Source: Chara braunii
Lineage: Eukaryota; Streptophyta; Charophyceae; Charales; Characeae
Direction of reading: 5' to 3'
Length of the DNA stretch: 26,333 nucleotides
Assembly: GCA_003427395.1 (NCBI GenBank)
Contig: BFEA01000023.1
Location: forward strand, 2,655,823-2,682,155
Shown: one piece after another, positions 1-11,300 of the stretch
Position numbering within the stretch: position 1 is the first letter of the stretch
Layout of the letters: each line of letters opens with the position of its first letter
Made by a program: the position numbers and the translations under genes
The notes under the pieces: model-generated
What the model was told of the DNA's origin: nothing
The model's input: only the letters and a program-made list of their open reading frames with translations
Database searches by the model: none

Positions 1-661
1 GTAGACGAGGACAAGTGGCGAGGTCAAACAGCAGGACCCCAGTGCAACTGCACTGCATCGTAGGGTCGTCGCCATGCAGTCAAGGGAGAGTCTAGAAAGT
101 ACCAGTCCGGTCCAGCAAGTACCACGGGGGGGACTGTGTGCACCATGGGCCAGGGATACAGGGCAGACCAACGCAGCGCAGAAGTATAAATCAAGAGGCT
201 GCGTCCAGCCATTCATTCATTCAGGCAGAAGCCATGCGGTAGCGCTGCCACAGCGTCTAGTGCAAGGAGGTCTGCTGGAGGCCCGAAGACGAAGGGGGCA
301 AGAGTGAAGCACTGTAGTCATAGCGATAGGTAGTGGCAGCCATAGCTGCCATAGCTCAGTGTAGAGTGCAGAGTGTGTGTACTGTGTGTGTGTTGGGTAT
401 GAACATTGAGTGTCGCGTGTGGGACATCCAGGGTGATCTCGAGTGTGAACAGTGAGTTGTATGGGCGCACAGTCGCCATAGCCAGTTGGAAGAGAACTCA
501 TATCTGGTTACGATATCTTTGGGTACTGTGTGGGCNCATGTCGCCAGTTCNCTGTATCGCTGTTTGCAAGCATGATGAAGTGTGAATAAGTCGAGTATGA
601 TTGCAANAAGAGAGGAGGAGATAATAAGGAGGAGTTCGTTGGCGAGAAGAAGGGGGAATTA

Positions 662-857
662 TCGTTGGTCTTTTGCTGGTGTACATCTNCTTNTTTTNTN
701 NTNTTTTTNTTCTTCTTTCGTTCATCTTCTTCTTCTTCTTTTTCTTCTTTCCCTCTCTCTCCTCTCAAGTTCATTCATTTCTTTACAATCTTTTGCAATT
801 GAACGGCATTGTACTTTCTCGTGAATTTGCACTTCGAAATTGGCCAGGATCGTAACC
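662..857 (+). repeat. Pyrimidine-rich repeat related to 1997-2149
   Basis: Both copies have the order GT(N)TACATCT, a long TTC/TCC tract, CAAGTTC, GAACGGCA or GAGCGGCA, GCACTT, and (G)CCAGGATCGTAAC. The 1997 copy then continues into the U6-bearing block, whereas this one does not. It suggests that the composite repeat has an additional upstream module. Ambiguous bases in the tract (689-710) limit the comparison. Confidence 0.6.
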
Positions 858-1887
858 AAATCCAGATTATCAAATTTTGTATAAAGCATGCAATGACCTG
901 CCAAACCACACACTGAGAACTCTGCTATTTTCTCAGTATTGCCGTTGGATTGTGTGACTTGCGGAGATCCTGCATTCTGCTGGCATTTCTAAGTCCGTGT
1001 TTGTGCGTGCTTACCGCGTTTCCGTGTGTTTGTCTGCTTGCATGATTGCTTGGGGGTGTGCGTGGCCCGCCAGGGTACTTGTTCCNCATGACCCTGGGGC
1101 CTGGGGCCTAATACTTACCTGTGGCCGTGCTTTTGTGGGTTGCAGTGGAAAACACTTAGTAGAGGGTAGGTAAGCAGAAGACAACAAGTTAGTATGTTCC
1201 GAGGCCGAAGGAATTTCNGAGCCCTGTAGGCTTCGGTGTAGGGGTGCCAGTCCGGTAGTCTGCGTATAGAGCCTGTAGCGAAGGATATCAGACCTGCAAA
1301 AATGATGTTTGCCTCCGAAAGGAGGTCGCTGCCAGTAGCTTGGGAGGCTGAGCGGCCCAGAGAGTCACCGCTCAAGGAGGCAACTGCCCGGTGTATATTT
1401 GGGAAGAGCAATGAGCTCTTCCTCATTTTGTGGTGTGCGAGTTCGGCATCACGCTGCTGGAGCGAGCGCTTGGTGTGTCCACCACTAGGTAAGAAGAACG
1501 CGGCCTGGCCCTCCACTCAGTAATGGTGGAGTGGACCAGGAAGGAACACTCTGGGGTGTAGGAGGACGAGGAGAGTGGCGGGGGTGCTTACCTGGCTATG
1601 GTGGTCTGCATCTTCATCTCTTCTTGGTTGGCGCTGCACCTGGAAGACCCAAGGGGGTTGGCTTCATCAATGGAGACTTGGGGCAGTGTTGGGCATGGCG
1701 GCCTGTATAGGAGGGAAACACTGTCTTTGCTTTGTCCTTCGATCATTGGAGCAGGGCTCTGCTAGTCCGCCACAGCCATCCACTTTGCCAACGTAGGAAG
1801 GTGTAGATGATGGCTATGTTGGACTTCATTAGTTGCTGGCAGCAAGAGGGAGATCCGGACACTGGTTCTCGTTCTTTCTTTCATTGC

Positions 1888-1889
<2 letters not shown>

Positions 1890-1924
<35 letters not shown>

Positions 1925-1925
1925 T
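1890..1925 (+). repeat. (TTA)n microsatellite
   Basis: About twelve perfect TTA/ATT units. Confidence 0.95.
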
Positions 1926-2132
1926 ATTGAAAAGGAGTAGTTGGGGTCGATAAGAAGGTTGAAGGTGATCGTGAGTTGTAGGGGGATTTGACATAGGTCT
2001 TCAATGGTTTACATCTTCTTCCACTTCTTCCACTTCTTCCATTCCTATTTCTTCTCCCTTTCTCTTTCCAAGTTCTTTCGTTTCAGTTGCACTTGAGCGG
2101 CAATGTCTTTCTTTGTTTTACGCACTTTGAGA

Positions 2133-2351
2133 TAGCCAGGATCGTAACAAGCATTTGTTTTTTTTAATAATAAACAAGCATTCCTTTTTAGCTTACTATT
2201 CAGAAGCTTCTATCAGAGACATAAGTCAGAAATCTTCCGCTTCTCCGCCCCCCCCCCACTTCGGGACATCTGTTAAAATTGGAACGATACAGAGAAGAAC
2301 TGCATGGCCCCCACGCAACGAAAAAAGAATCAAAATCGAAGGAAATCTTCC
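2133..2351 (+). repeat. Composite interspersed repeat ending in U6 sequence, copy 1
   Basis: It starts GCCAGGATCGTAACAAGCAT, runs through TTTAATAAT, CTTACTATTCAGAA and GTCAGAAATCT, then a C run, and enters U6 sequence at about 2258 (CACTTCGGGACATC, AAAATTGGAACGATACAGAG, GCATGGCCCC). The U6 3' half is degenerate but traceable to about 2351. The 120 bp before U6 is shared with the copy at 4018-4188, so the unit that spread was larger than U6. Confidence 0.82.
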
Positions 2352-2575
2352 GGTTTTCCGTTTTCGTATCGAGCATATCTTCGATTAGGGATTCCAATCA
2401 AAACACACACAGAAGCCATTCCGAATTCTCTCGCAAATGCCGTCTGGTAGGGGCTGCATGTCAAACTCCTTTGACAAGTGCAAGTACCTAGGTGAACACA
2501 ACATGACCGTTACGAGGCAGGGAGAGCATCGGGACAGGTCCTCGATAACAGCCAGGCTCTGCGAAAAGTGCTCAC

Positions 2576-2680
2576 CGCAACGAAGTTGCTCGAACCTGGG
2601 TTGTACTTGACGCAGCAGATATTCGCTCTCACGTCAATGTTGATCACACTGTTTTCCTGCCTCGTGCACCAAACTTTCAC
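2576..2680 (-). CDS. COP1: COP1 exon h: WD40 blades 3-4, last exon in window
   Basis: 105 nt, 35 codons, phase 0: [20 protein letters not shown] then [15 protein letters not shown]. It contains the equivalent of Arabidopsis C509. Acceptor TTTTCCGCAG, donor GCG before GTGAGCAC. The next conserved segment of the family (GSADHHIHYYDLR) is not found anywhere between here and position 1, so the following exon lies outside the window and the current intron is at least 2.58 kb. Confidence 0.97.
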
Positions 2681-5600
2681 CTGCGGAAAACAGAAAACCA
2701 CAGGCATCGACGACAAAACTGCCATCCAATCATCATCTGCAGGATGAAACAAGGGTGTTGACAGCACACAGAACGAGCCATGCAAGCCGTGCCACGCAAA
2801 AGCCTATACAGTGTATACACTAGTATACAGGCAGGGTAGGCAAAAAATAAAGTGTGCAATGCGAATCACGGTGAGACACACAACGGAACAAACCAAGCTA
2901 CGACGATAAATGGAAAAAAAAAAAAAAAAAAGGAGAGATCACGCTGTTGTGAGAGTCCAGCAACCAAGTTCCTCTGCGAGAATCCAAAGGAAAAAAAAAA
3001 AAGTGCTGTGTGCCAGACTTGCAAGCAATCATTAAGCATGATTCTATCGATGTTTACAGCTTCCCAGCTTTACCTGTCATTTTTGACAAAAGGTGGAAAC
3101 ACCGGGAAAGCTTTCGCACCAAATCATGTTCTTCCCCTTCAAGAGAGATGCAGGCAAGGAAGGATCTGTAGATATTTGGGTGAGAGGACAGAAGAGTCCT
3201 GCCCTCGAGGACATATGTTGAAAGTTAAAACTGAAACGATACAGAGAAGACTTGCATGGTCCCTGCGCGAGAATGCCGCATGTAAATCAAGCAATGGTCC
3301 ACATTGGGGGAAAAAAAAAAAAAAAAAAAAAAGGACGATAGCTGGCGAGGAAATTTGAATTTGCCCCTCACCTTCCCATCATCACTCCCCGATACAAGGT
3401 TTGTTGGTTCTGTTCTCGAGAAGTCTACACTCCAAGCCCTCTTCTCATGCTCCTCATACTCGTTAATGCTCTGCAACACAATACGAGCAAAGCAATAAAA
3501 TGTAAGGCACATACTTAGCTCCTTTTTTTTTGGGGGGGGCGGGGAAACAACATTGACAGGCTGTGCTACTGGTGGGTGATATGAGCATCTTCCCCTAGCA
3601 ACCACCTGCCTGTGGCTCCAGTCTATTGGTGGGGAGCAACACCTGGTGGAAACCAGGTCCAGCATCCCATATACCACATTCTTAGCTCCTGAGTGACATA
3701 GAAAGAGAATAACAGAAGCAGATAGAACTGATATGAACAGCAAACTTAACTCGCTGCACGTAGTCGGCAACGAGTAGGCCCATGACAAGCATGGCCAGTT
3801 ATACAGCAATTTGAGCGACAGAACGAAATGTGTAAAGACCTGAAGCAAGGACACTCGCAACGATCATCACCTCACTTCTACTCTCACACTAAAAGCACAC
3901 AGTCTCCTCACACAAACCCGCATGTTGCTTTCTGCCGCAACCATGTAGGACGCTGGTGTGAACACTAGGTGGTGACCTCTCCTTGACATCTTCTCCCCTA
4001 TGGCCCAGAAATTTCAATGGCCAGGATCGTAACAAGCATTTGTTTTTTTAATAATGACTATTAATGAGGCATTTCTTTTTATCTTACTATTCAGAAATTG
4101 AGTCAGAAATCTCCGTTCGCCCCCCCCCCCCTCTTCAGGACATCTGTTAAAATTGGAACGATACAGAGAAGAACCGCATGGCCCCCCTAGGGTGCTTGCT
4201 CCTCCAGCGCCAATCCTCCATCCACGTCGTACTATCGCACAAGCAACCAGCAGCGCTTCAACAACTTGCACAAATGAACAGATGCACCCTGCCTATTGGT
4301 TCTGCTGGACTCTTGTACTTGCTCATCCGCCTTCCAGACATCTTTTGTTGGTTATGGGTTGGTCACCTTGCCTTTATTTGATGCTTCTGGAAGCTTACCG
4401 ACTCTCCTTGGATCTGGCTGCTTGGACCGACTGACACCTGGCCTCACGACTCTGGTGACCAGGGCAGAAATCTGTGGTGCCTTCTAAAGACAGACTCCTC
4501 AACCCATAACCGTTATCCTCTAGGTACTTCCTACCGCGATGTCCTTAACAAGCAAGCCTGCCATGAGCTCTGCAACCATGGCACAAACGAAAATTACTAA
4601 ATTCAGTGTTGCACACCCGACCGTCAGCGACCCTTGACCGGTCAGCTGGTCGGCACCTACTGGTCGGGGGTCGTCCACACCCTGCAATATATATATATAT
4701 ATACAAATATCGTCACAAACAGAACTGCTCGGTAAACCGTAGGCAGAGAGAGAGAAGAGGATATATGGGTCCAGAACCCCTAACAACCCCACGAACACCC
4801 CCATACCAGCCCCAAATACCCCCATACACCCCCCCAACACCCACAAACCGCCCCCCAACACACTCATACCCCCCCCCAACCAACCCTTACCCCCCCCCCC
4901 AGTACCCCCTATACCACCCCTATACCCCCTAGTCAGAAAACAACCGTCCACTAATTTTTTTTCAGATCTGCGGTGGAAGCTGTACTGCGCTTGCTGAGTA
5001 CAGCCCAAATCCGCTGATAAATTTTTGGGGATGGGGGAGGGGTGTATAGTCGGCAGTCGGCAGGGATGCAACCATGACTAAATTAGTAAATTATTCTTTT
5101 CAGAGTATTCGCGAGTGCTGTACATGTGGCTGGAACCACTGATGGAACATGGACTGGGACTTGAGGACTGAGACCTGGGACTGGGACGTGGGACTCGAGC
5201 TTGTGTGCAGCGTGAAATCGTTTCAAGGAACTATGAAGTAACCATCAGCCAGAAGTTCACGTTGCAATTCTACACGTGTATTTTTTAGATTAGCAAACAA
5301 TCCTTTTCTTTTTTTTTACTTGTGAAGTTGTGAGACAACCTGCAACCTGACATGGGCAGGGCAGATGTGGTGCCTCTGCACCCGGTGTGGTATCCCATAT
5401 TTTTTATTTTTTTCTAAAGGGGGATGGCCTTGAGAAATCATCGTAGAACTGACCGGCCCCAGATATTTCAGTGTTGCATGAAGTATTTAAGTCTCTGTGG
5501 ATCCCAAACAGCTCGGTCGCTGGCTAGGGCGCATTAGTGGCCGTACTTTTTTTTGGGTTTCCTGCTGATCGAACATCGCTTATACAATTTTAACTTGTTC

Positions 5601-7813
5601 AGAGCACTTAAAAACGAACCACCGTCTTCACCCGAATAGAACGCCGGGTCATTATAGCTGTATTTGGCACAACTTTCGGTCCAGATGCAGCGATAATAAC
5701 CGGACGTTCTATTCAGGTGAAGACGGTAGTAACTACCAACAAGCGTGTAGAAAACTCAGGTCTGCATTTCAACAGTTCATGGGTGTTCCAACTTAGCAAG
5801 CCCCATCAGTTTTGCATCCAATCTGAAGAGAGTTTCTTCAGTATAGAACTGACTGGCTCCAGATGTTTCAGAAATACTTGATTTCATTCATCTCCACAGA
5901 ATCCTCACAACCAGTCACAAAGAAAAGCCGAGTAGATCACATCCAGAAAACAATGAAGCAAAGATAGTCTGCACACAGTATCCACACTGAGTCTCGAAAT
6001 GTCAGAATGACCCCGGTACCATGGTGCGCTGCTCAGAAATGAGCAGCACTTCACTCCCCAACCCTGAGTAACCGCTATTACTACCCCTGAGCCCCTGAAA
6101 CATCAAGCGCCACCCATATACTGCCTCCAGAGGGAAACGCCACCCTGAAACAGGCCTCTGAGGCCAAGCGCCTCTCAGAGGATGAAGAAGAAGACCAGCG
6201 CCACAGTATCTGATGATGATGAAGTGCCAGAAGACTTCCCGGATGGAAGTCTGTAGCAGCGCCACCACTCCTGACAAAGATGATCCCTGAGGAAGACAAG
6301 CTGCAGCTATGGCTGCAGCGCCACCCACTCTGACACCCTACTCCTGAGGACGGTTCAGCAGGGCACCAACTTCTCTCGCCTCCAGCAGACTCCAGATAGC
6401 TCAGACCTCTGAACAGCCCCGCGTGCTGTCAGAGTCCAGCGCCGGTCCCAGCTATGGCCGACACTCCGCAGGTCCAGCTATGTCCGTCTTCTCCAACTTT
6501 GAAGCTGTCACCACTTGCAGTTCATGTGTTGCACAGCAGCGACGTACGTGGTACCAACTGCCAAAAGCCCTGAACCGATGTCTACAATCTATCTATAGCC
6601 TACACTAGCCTAGACACGACCTAGACCGGACTGACTGGACCGACCGGTGCCGTTTCCGTTTCGGCCTCTCGGCCTCTACCTGCCCGGCTATAGGCTATAA
6701 GACCGTCTCTCGGCATAGGCCTTTAGGGCCTGTCTGTCCTAGGGGTAGCCCGGGCCCGCTATTCGCAGTTAGGGTGGCTGTAAAAAACTTCAGTTAGTAC
6801 GGGCCTGTATTTCCAGGAATTTACAGATATGTCCCTCACGAATTTTCCCTACAGGTAGGTCACTCGGTTAGCCATCGGCCAAACAAAATTACGAATCTAG
6901 CCTACCTATGGTACAGCCTCGAGTCGACAGATCACCAGCAGCAGCAAACAGCAAGTCATTGCACACCTGTGAGGTGGCTTCGCTGAGATTATATGCTTCT
7001 GCAACGTCCCTATGGTCTGGGGAAAAGGTTATGGGTTCGGGTCGAGGCTCGTGAAGTCAGAGTAACACTGATGTCCGAGGTGCAAGCCCAAGAATGGGCC
7101 TCACTCCACAACACTACATGTATCTGGACAGACTGCCAGGCAAGAACCTTACAGACTGATGACCCACCGTATGTAGAAAAAAACATACACAAAATGCTCT
7201 GCCTCCACAGCTGAAACCTGAACCCATAACTTTTTGAACGTCGAGCAATACTCTGGAAGAGCTGCAAGTTTTGGCAAGGATGATCTCTCGACATATCTCG
7301 TCCAGCTTCTGAGGTGCCGGCAACTGATGGTATAATCCACAACATCCTGTGGAGCCGAATTCAAATTTCTGGGCCATAGGGGGTCAGACAAGCAACCTTG
7401 GTTACTCGACCCCTCCCCCTGAGAGCCACACCTTCCTGAACATCCCAATACTACCCCCCCCTGAGCTGGCCCGGCACCAGGTGGACTGGGGAAGTGAACC
7501 GGCCGGTTGCCGGTCCAGCCTTGTTTTAAGAGAGTTTCTTCAGTGTAGATTGTTATATTTTTAGTTTTAAAATTTAAAGAGAGTTTTCGCATAAGACCAT
7601 ACAAATTATTGCTTTTGAAATTTGAATTTTGAAATGCATACCATGCCCTGAATTTCGTTTTCAACTTTTCAGAACAAACAATTGTGACTTGTCTAGCACA
7701 GGCTGTTATTTTTCATACATTGACTGCTACATAGTACATTCTGTTCCTTTTTTGCCTTTTTAAGTCCGTATTCGGCAGATCCCTTGTACATCAATGCTCA
7801 ATTGCTTGAGTCT

Positions 7814-7903
<90 letters not shown>

Positions 7904-8355
7904 CCTCGCCATCCTAAGTTCGTATTGGACAAATCCCTTGGCCCATCGATGGCCACAACTCACCGAGCATGTGTTAACATCCCAGATAGTTACAATCCCT
8001 TCATAGTCGCTGCTTGCTATATGTGACTTGATGTACTTGTTCCAGCTGAGGCAACTCAGTTTTGACCTTGTTGACATGTCCACAACAGGGCAATGCACGT
8101 CCGCAAGCTCGTTCACTACCTGGAAAGAAACAAAAAACACACAAAGCATAGGGAAAACGACACACCAGAAGTCAACAGTTGTTCATTAGTGACATCATCA
8201 ATGACTTGCCATGCTCAAGAGTCGGCAATATGCTTGCCCTTCTGGTAGGCTTCACTTACAGCAGTTCACTACCTTGTGCAATATCGTCTCTCGTGATGAA
8301 AGATGCATGGTAGCCTGAAGCTGCAACTCTTCTCTCCCTCTCCCCCCCCCCCCCG

Positions 8356-8399
<44 letters not shown>

Positions 8400-11300
8400 C
8401 ACAGCTGAGCGAGTTAGTATGTGCTGGTGTCAGGTACAGGCATTGGTGTTGTGTATGGATATGTGACATCCACCGATTGTTCATCGGGTTGTTGAAATAG
8501 CTGCCACTACGTCGTGACTGTTCATGAACTGGTAAACGTGGTAAACGAAGCAGCCCACACTGTGTCATGTACCAGAATGCATAAAGTCTTCCACTGTATG
8601 TTACATTATTCTAAACATGTTTGGCCCACTGCACTCACAGTAATCCAGGGAATGAAAACACAAGCTGAGCTCTGAGATGTTGTGGTTATGGAGAGAACTG
8701 ACAGACAGCTGAGAAAACAAAACTTTTCTCCATACAGCTATACAATAGACTCAAATAAAGTGATTCGGAATCCAACCGAATTTCTCGTTAATTATTCACT
8801 GCTTTCTGCAGCTGCAACCACCATCGTCCAGCAGATGCTGCCATCAGTCACGGAAAAGTGTGATCATGTTCAAACACGTTCACGGCCGTACAGCTCAGAT
8901 ATTTCCAGATGACAATCCGTACAGCAGTTCAGGCCAACCGCATGCCACTGATTAAGACTGTACTCAGGGTTACCTTTGTAAAGCACTGCTGATTTTCCCG
9001 AACATGAACAAACCTGAGAAACACTGGAAGAAAATGACTCAACTCATGCTGACTCTGCGGAGGGACTCGGACTCGACCTCGGCAACAGAATAGGAATGCG
9101 AATGGATAGTAGTCAGGAAGACAGCCAGACGGAGACTTTTGAGTCGCAGAGCATGCCACTTTTTCTATAACGCTCGAGAAACCCAAGAGAAATAACTTAA
9201 CACCCGTGATTTAGCAAACCATTAGAGTGACAGCAGAGCGATGCAATGTAAGCTTCCAGCCAACGGAGAAACCCGTGCTCCCTTTTCACCTGAACATAGC
9301 GTCGGTGCCTATATCAACGATGCCTACAGCTTCCAGCTTAGAGTAGAAAGACTCTCTATCTCACTAAGGAGCACAGCATTCGTCCCTACACAACTGGCTG
9401 CATGTTGGGGAACCCAGTAAATCTGATGCCAGCTCATGGGCCCTTGGAGAGATCACGCATCCCAACCAGAGTAGAGGATTCTTGTAAGATGTCTTCCAAG
9501 CTCCAAAGTACCAGTTCGCCTACAGAAGGAATCACATCATGGTGTCTTCAAAAAAAAAAAAAAAAAAAAAAAAAAGGATTCACATCATGGATGATGACAA
9601 AATAGGTAGGACACCACCAACATAATACAAGTCCGGGGCCCTCGTTCGAAATACCTGGCAGCTCTCACCCCAGGTGGCCCTCCAAACGCCACAATAATCA
9701 CCTGCACGGAGCCCCAACCATACATACCCTGCCTCTTTTCCCACCCAAAAAGAACTAGCCCTAACATCTTTGACGTCGTCAGGACTCGAACTCCTCACCT
9801 ATCTGGCAGCTCTCACCCCAGGTGGCCCTCCAAACNCCACACTAATCACCTACATGGAGCCCCAACCATACATACCCTGCCTCTTTTCCCACCCAAGAAG
9901 AACTAGCCCTAACATCTTTGAGGCCATCAGGACTCGAACTCCTGACCTATCTATTGACAGTTCCACGCGTCTACCTTTCAGCCACATGCAGATGTTCTCT
10001 TATTTCCTAGCAGAGAAGGGTTGGAGACAGTGATGAGTGGGGGAGGGAAAGAAGGAGAGATGGAGATAAGGAAAGACTGAAGGAGAGTAAGGAGAGTTAG
10101 CGGCAAGAGACACTGGCACTTGCCAGCATTATTGGTAGCGCCAGGTTGCTCTACCACTTACCATTTTTAGAGAGAATCAAACCACCTCAGCCACTGTAAA
10201 GCATTCTGTGCTCTCTACACAATTGGCTAGCAACTCCAACAGTGTCGCGAATAGACTAGACACTTCTTACTGTTGGCTTACATCCAGCAGCTACAAATAT
10301 GGTCAGCAAGGCATCCTTAGGATTCTGCCTGCAGTTCAGGAGTCCTGTTGGCTTCTATTGGTTGTCGACAGCATGAAAAAATTGAAGGTTTTTATTTCCC
10401 CCGTTAGAGACACAGGCCAGACTTGAACGACACTTTTCAACGCCAAGGGATCCCACTCTCTCGGACTTCCCACTACTATGTCTACAAACGACACTTCTCA
10501 ACGCCAAGGCATCCCACCCTCTCGGACTTCCCGTTACTATGAAGTCAAAGTCGAAGTTCATGTATCCACGGTTTTCCGACGGTTAAGCCATCGCTACATA
10601 GATGGGCCTCCCTTTTCACAAACAAGTACCTACAGAAAGTCCAGATTTCCCCCTCAAGAAGAGCCAGAAACCGGGACGGTACAGGGTCTCTTTAAGCTTA
10701 GCAGGTCCAGGGAGAGTGTAGTTCAGAGAACTTTAGACCCTACAAACCACACACTATGTGTGCAGCGCACTGCAGCCCCAAGGTACACCCTGTACTGCTA
10801 CACTTACCTTGCGATTAACTTGTTCCCCACGTCCCTCATAAACACAGCGTACACAACCCCTATGACAGGTAAGGGCTTCTCACAGCAAAGACCCACATAC
10901 ACTCCGACATCGGACCTCATGTAGTCAGAGACCTATACAAAGCTCAGGGCATAGGCATCAACAGGTTAACATCCCTCCTTCCTTGTTACCACGACACGTA
11001 CACTTTGTTTCTGAACAGAGCATCTTTGAGATCATTGCGACATAGTTCAGAGACTGGAGGAGGACGAACAGAGTACTCACTGCAGGGGTAAGGAGGAGCA
11101 CAAGAACCAGAAGGAATCAGCCCAGCAAAAGCCCTGCTTGACAGAAATGACATCAAACCCAGGAGAAAGAACACCATGGCCACTTCAAAGCATTCAGAAA
11201 CAAGCACGGCAATGATCCGCCCATACCGTGGCGAACTCGAACACCTTGATTCTTCGAGAGACACCGGCAGTAGCAAACAGCTCATCATCTCGATCGAATT

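Larger units (their letters stand above)
1..2575 (-). other. COP1 intron after exon h, incomplete
   Basis: It begins with donor GTGAGCAC and runs off the left edge. It holds a composite U6-bearing repeat (2133-2351), a related repeat without U6 (about 662-857), a (TTA)n microsatellite (1890-1925), and a TTC-rich tract with ambiguous bases (686-765). Several isolated n bases occur here. No conserved COP1 or other exon is seen. Confidence 0.75.
3471..7963 (-). other. COP1 intron f-g (4.5 kb)
   Basis: Donor GTGAGTTG, acceptor GTGTTGCAG. It contains a T89 run (A89 in the transcript, 7815-7903), several short dispersed repeats, recurrent GCGCCAC motifs (6100-6330), a 107-bp foldback MITE (5621-5727), a C-rich minisatellite (4780-4930), (TA)n at about 4688-4703, and a composite repeat ending in U6 sequence (4018-4188). 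No other gene is recognised. Confidence 0.83.
8120..11226 (-). other. COP1 intron e-f (3.1 kb)
   Basis: Donor GTATGG, acceptor TTTCCAG. It holds a 60-bp tandem duplication (10428-10541), a tandemly duplicated tRNA-derived SINE (about 9645-9990), a poly(A) scar bounded by 15-bp direct repeats (9528-9591), and a C-run plus (CT)n microsatellite (8342-8396). No coding exon of another gene is seen. Confidence 0.83.

Noticed and set aside
183-196. TATA-like GTATAAAT near the left edge
   Set aside because: An isolated motif with no downstream gene; expected by chance in A/T-containing intron sequence.
3225-3860. Minus-strand 211-codon frame
   Set aside because: Only 3372-3470 is conserved; the rest is intron on both sides.
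4520-5071. Gly-rich minus-strand 183-codon frame
   Set aside because: Produced by the C-rich minisatellite at 4780-4930.
7760-8149. Minus-strand 129-codon frame with poly-Lys
   Set aside because: It is exon f read through its donor into the A89 tract; the true exon ends at the GTGAGT at 7963.
9645-9990. CRISPR-like direct repeats
   Set aside because: The long repeated unit with a Pol III promoter in a eukaryotic intron is a duplicated SINE; no array in the window has short repeats with regular unique spacers.
10478-10924. Plus-strand 148-codon frame
   Set aside because: It starts inside the 60-bp tandem duplication and shows no domain or conserved segment.
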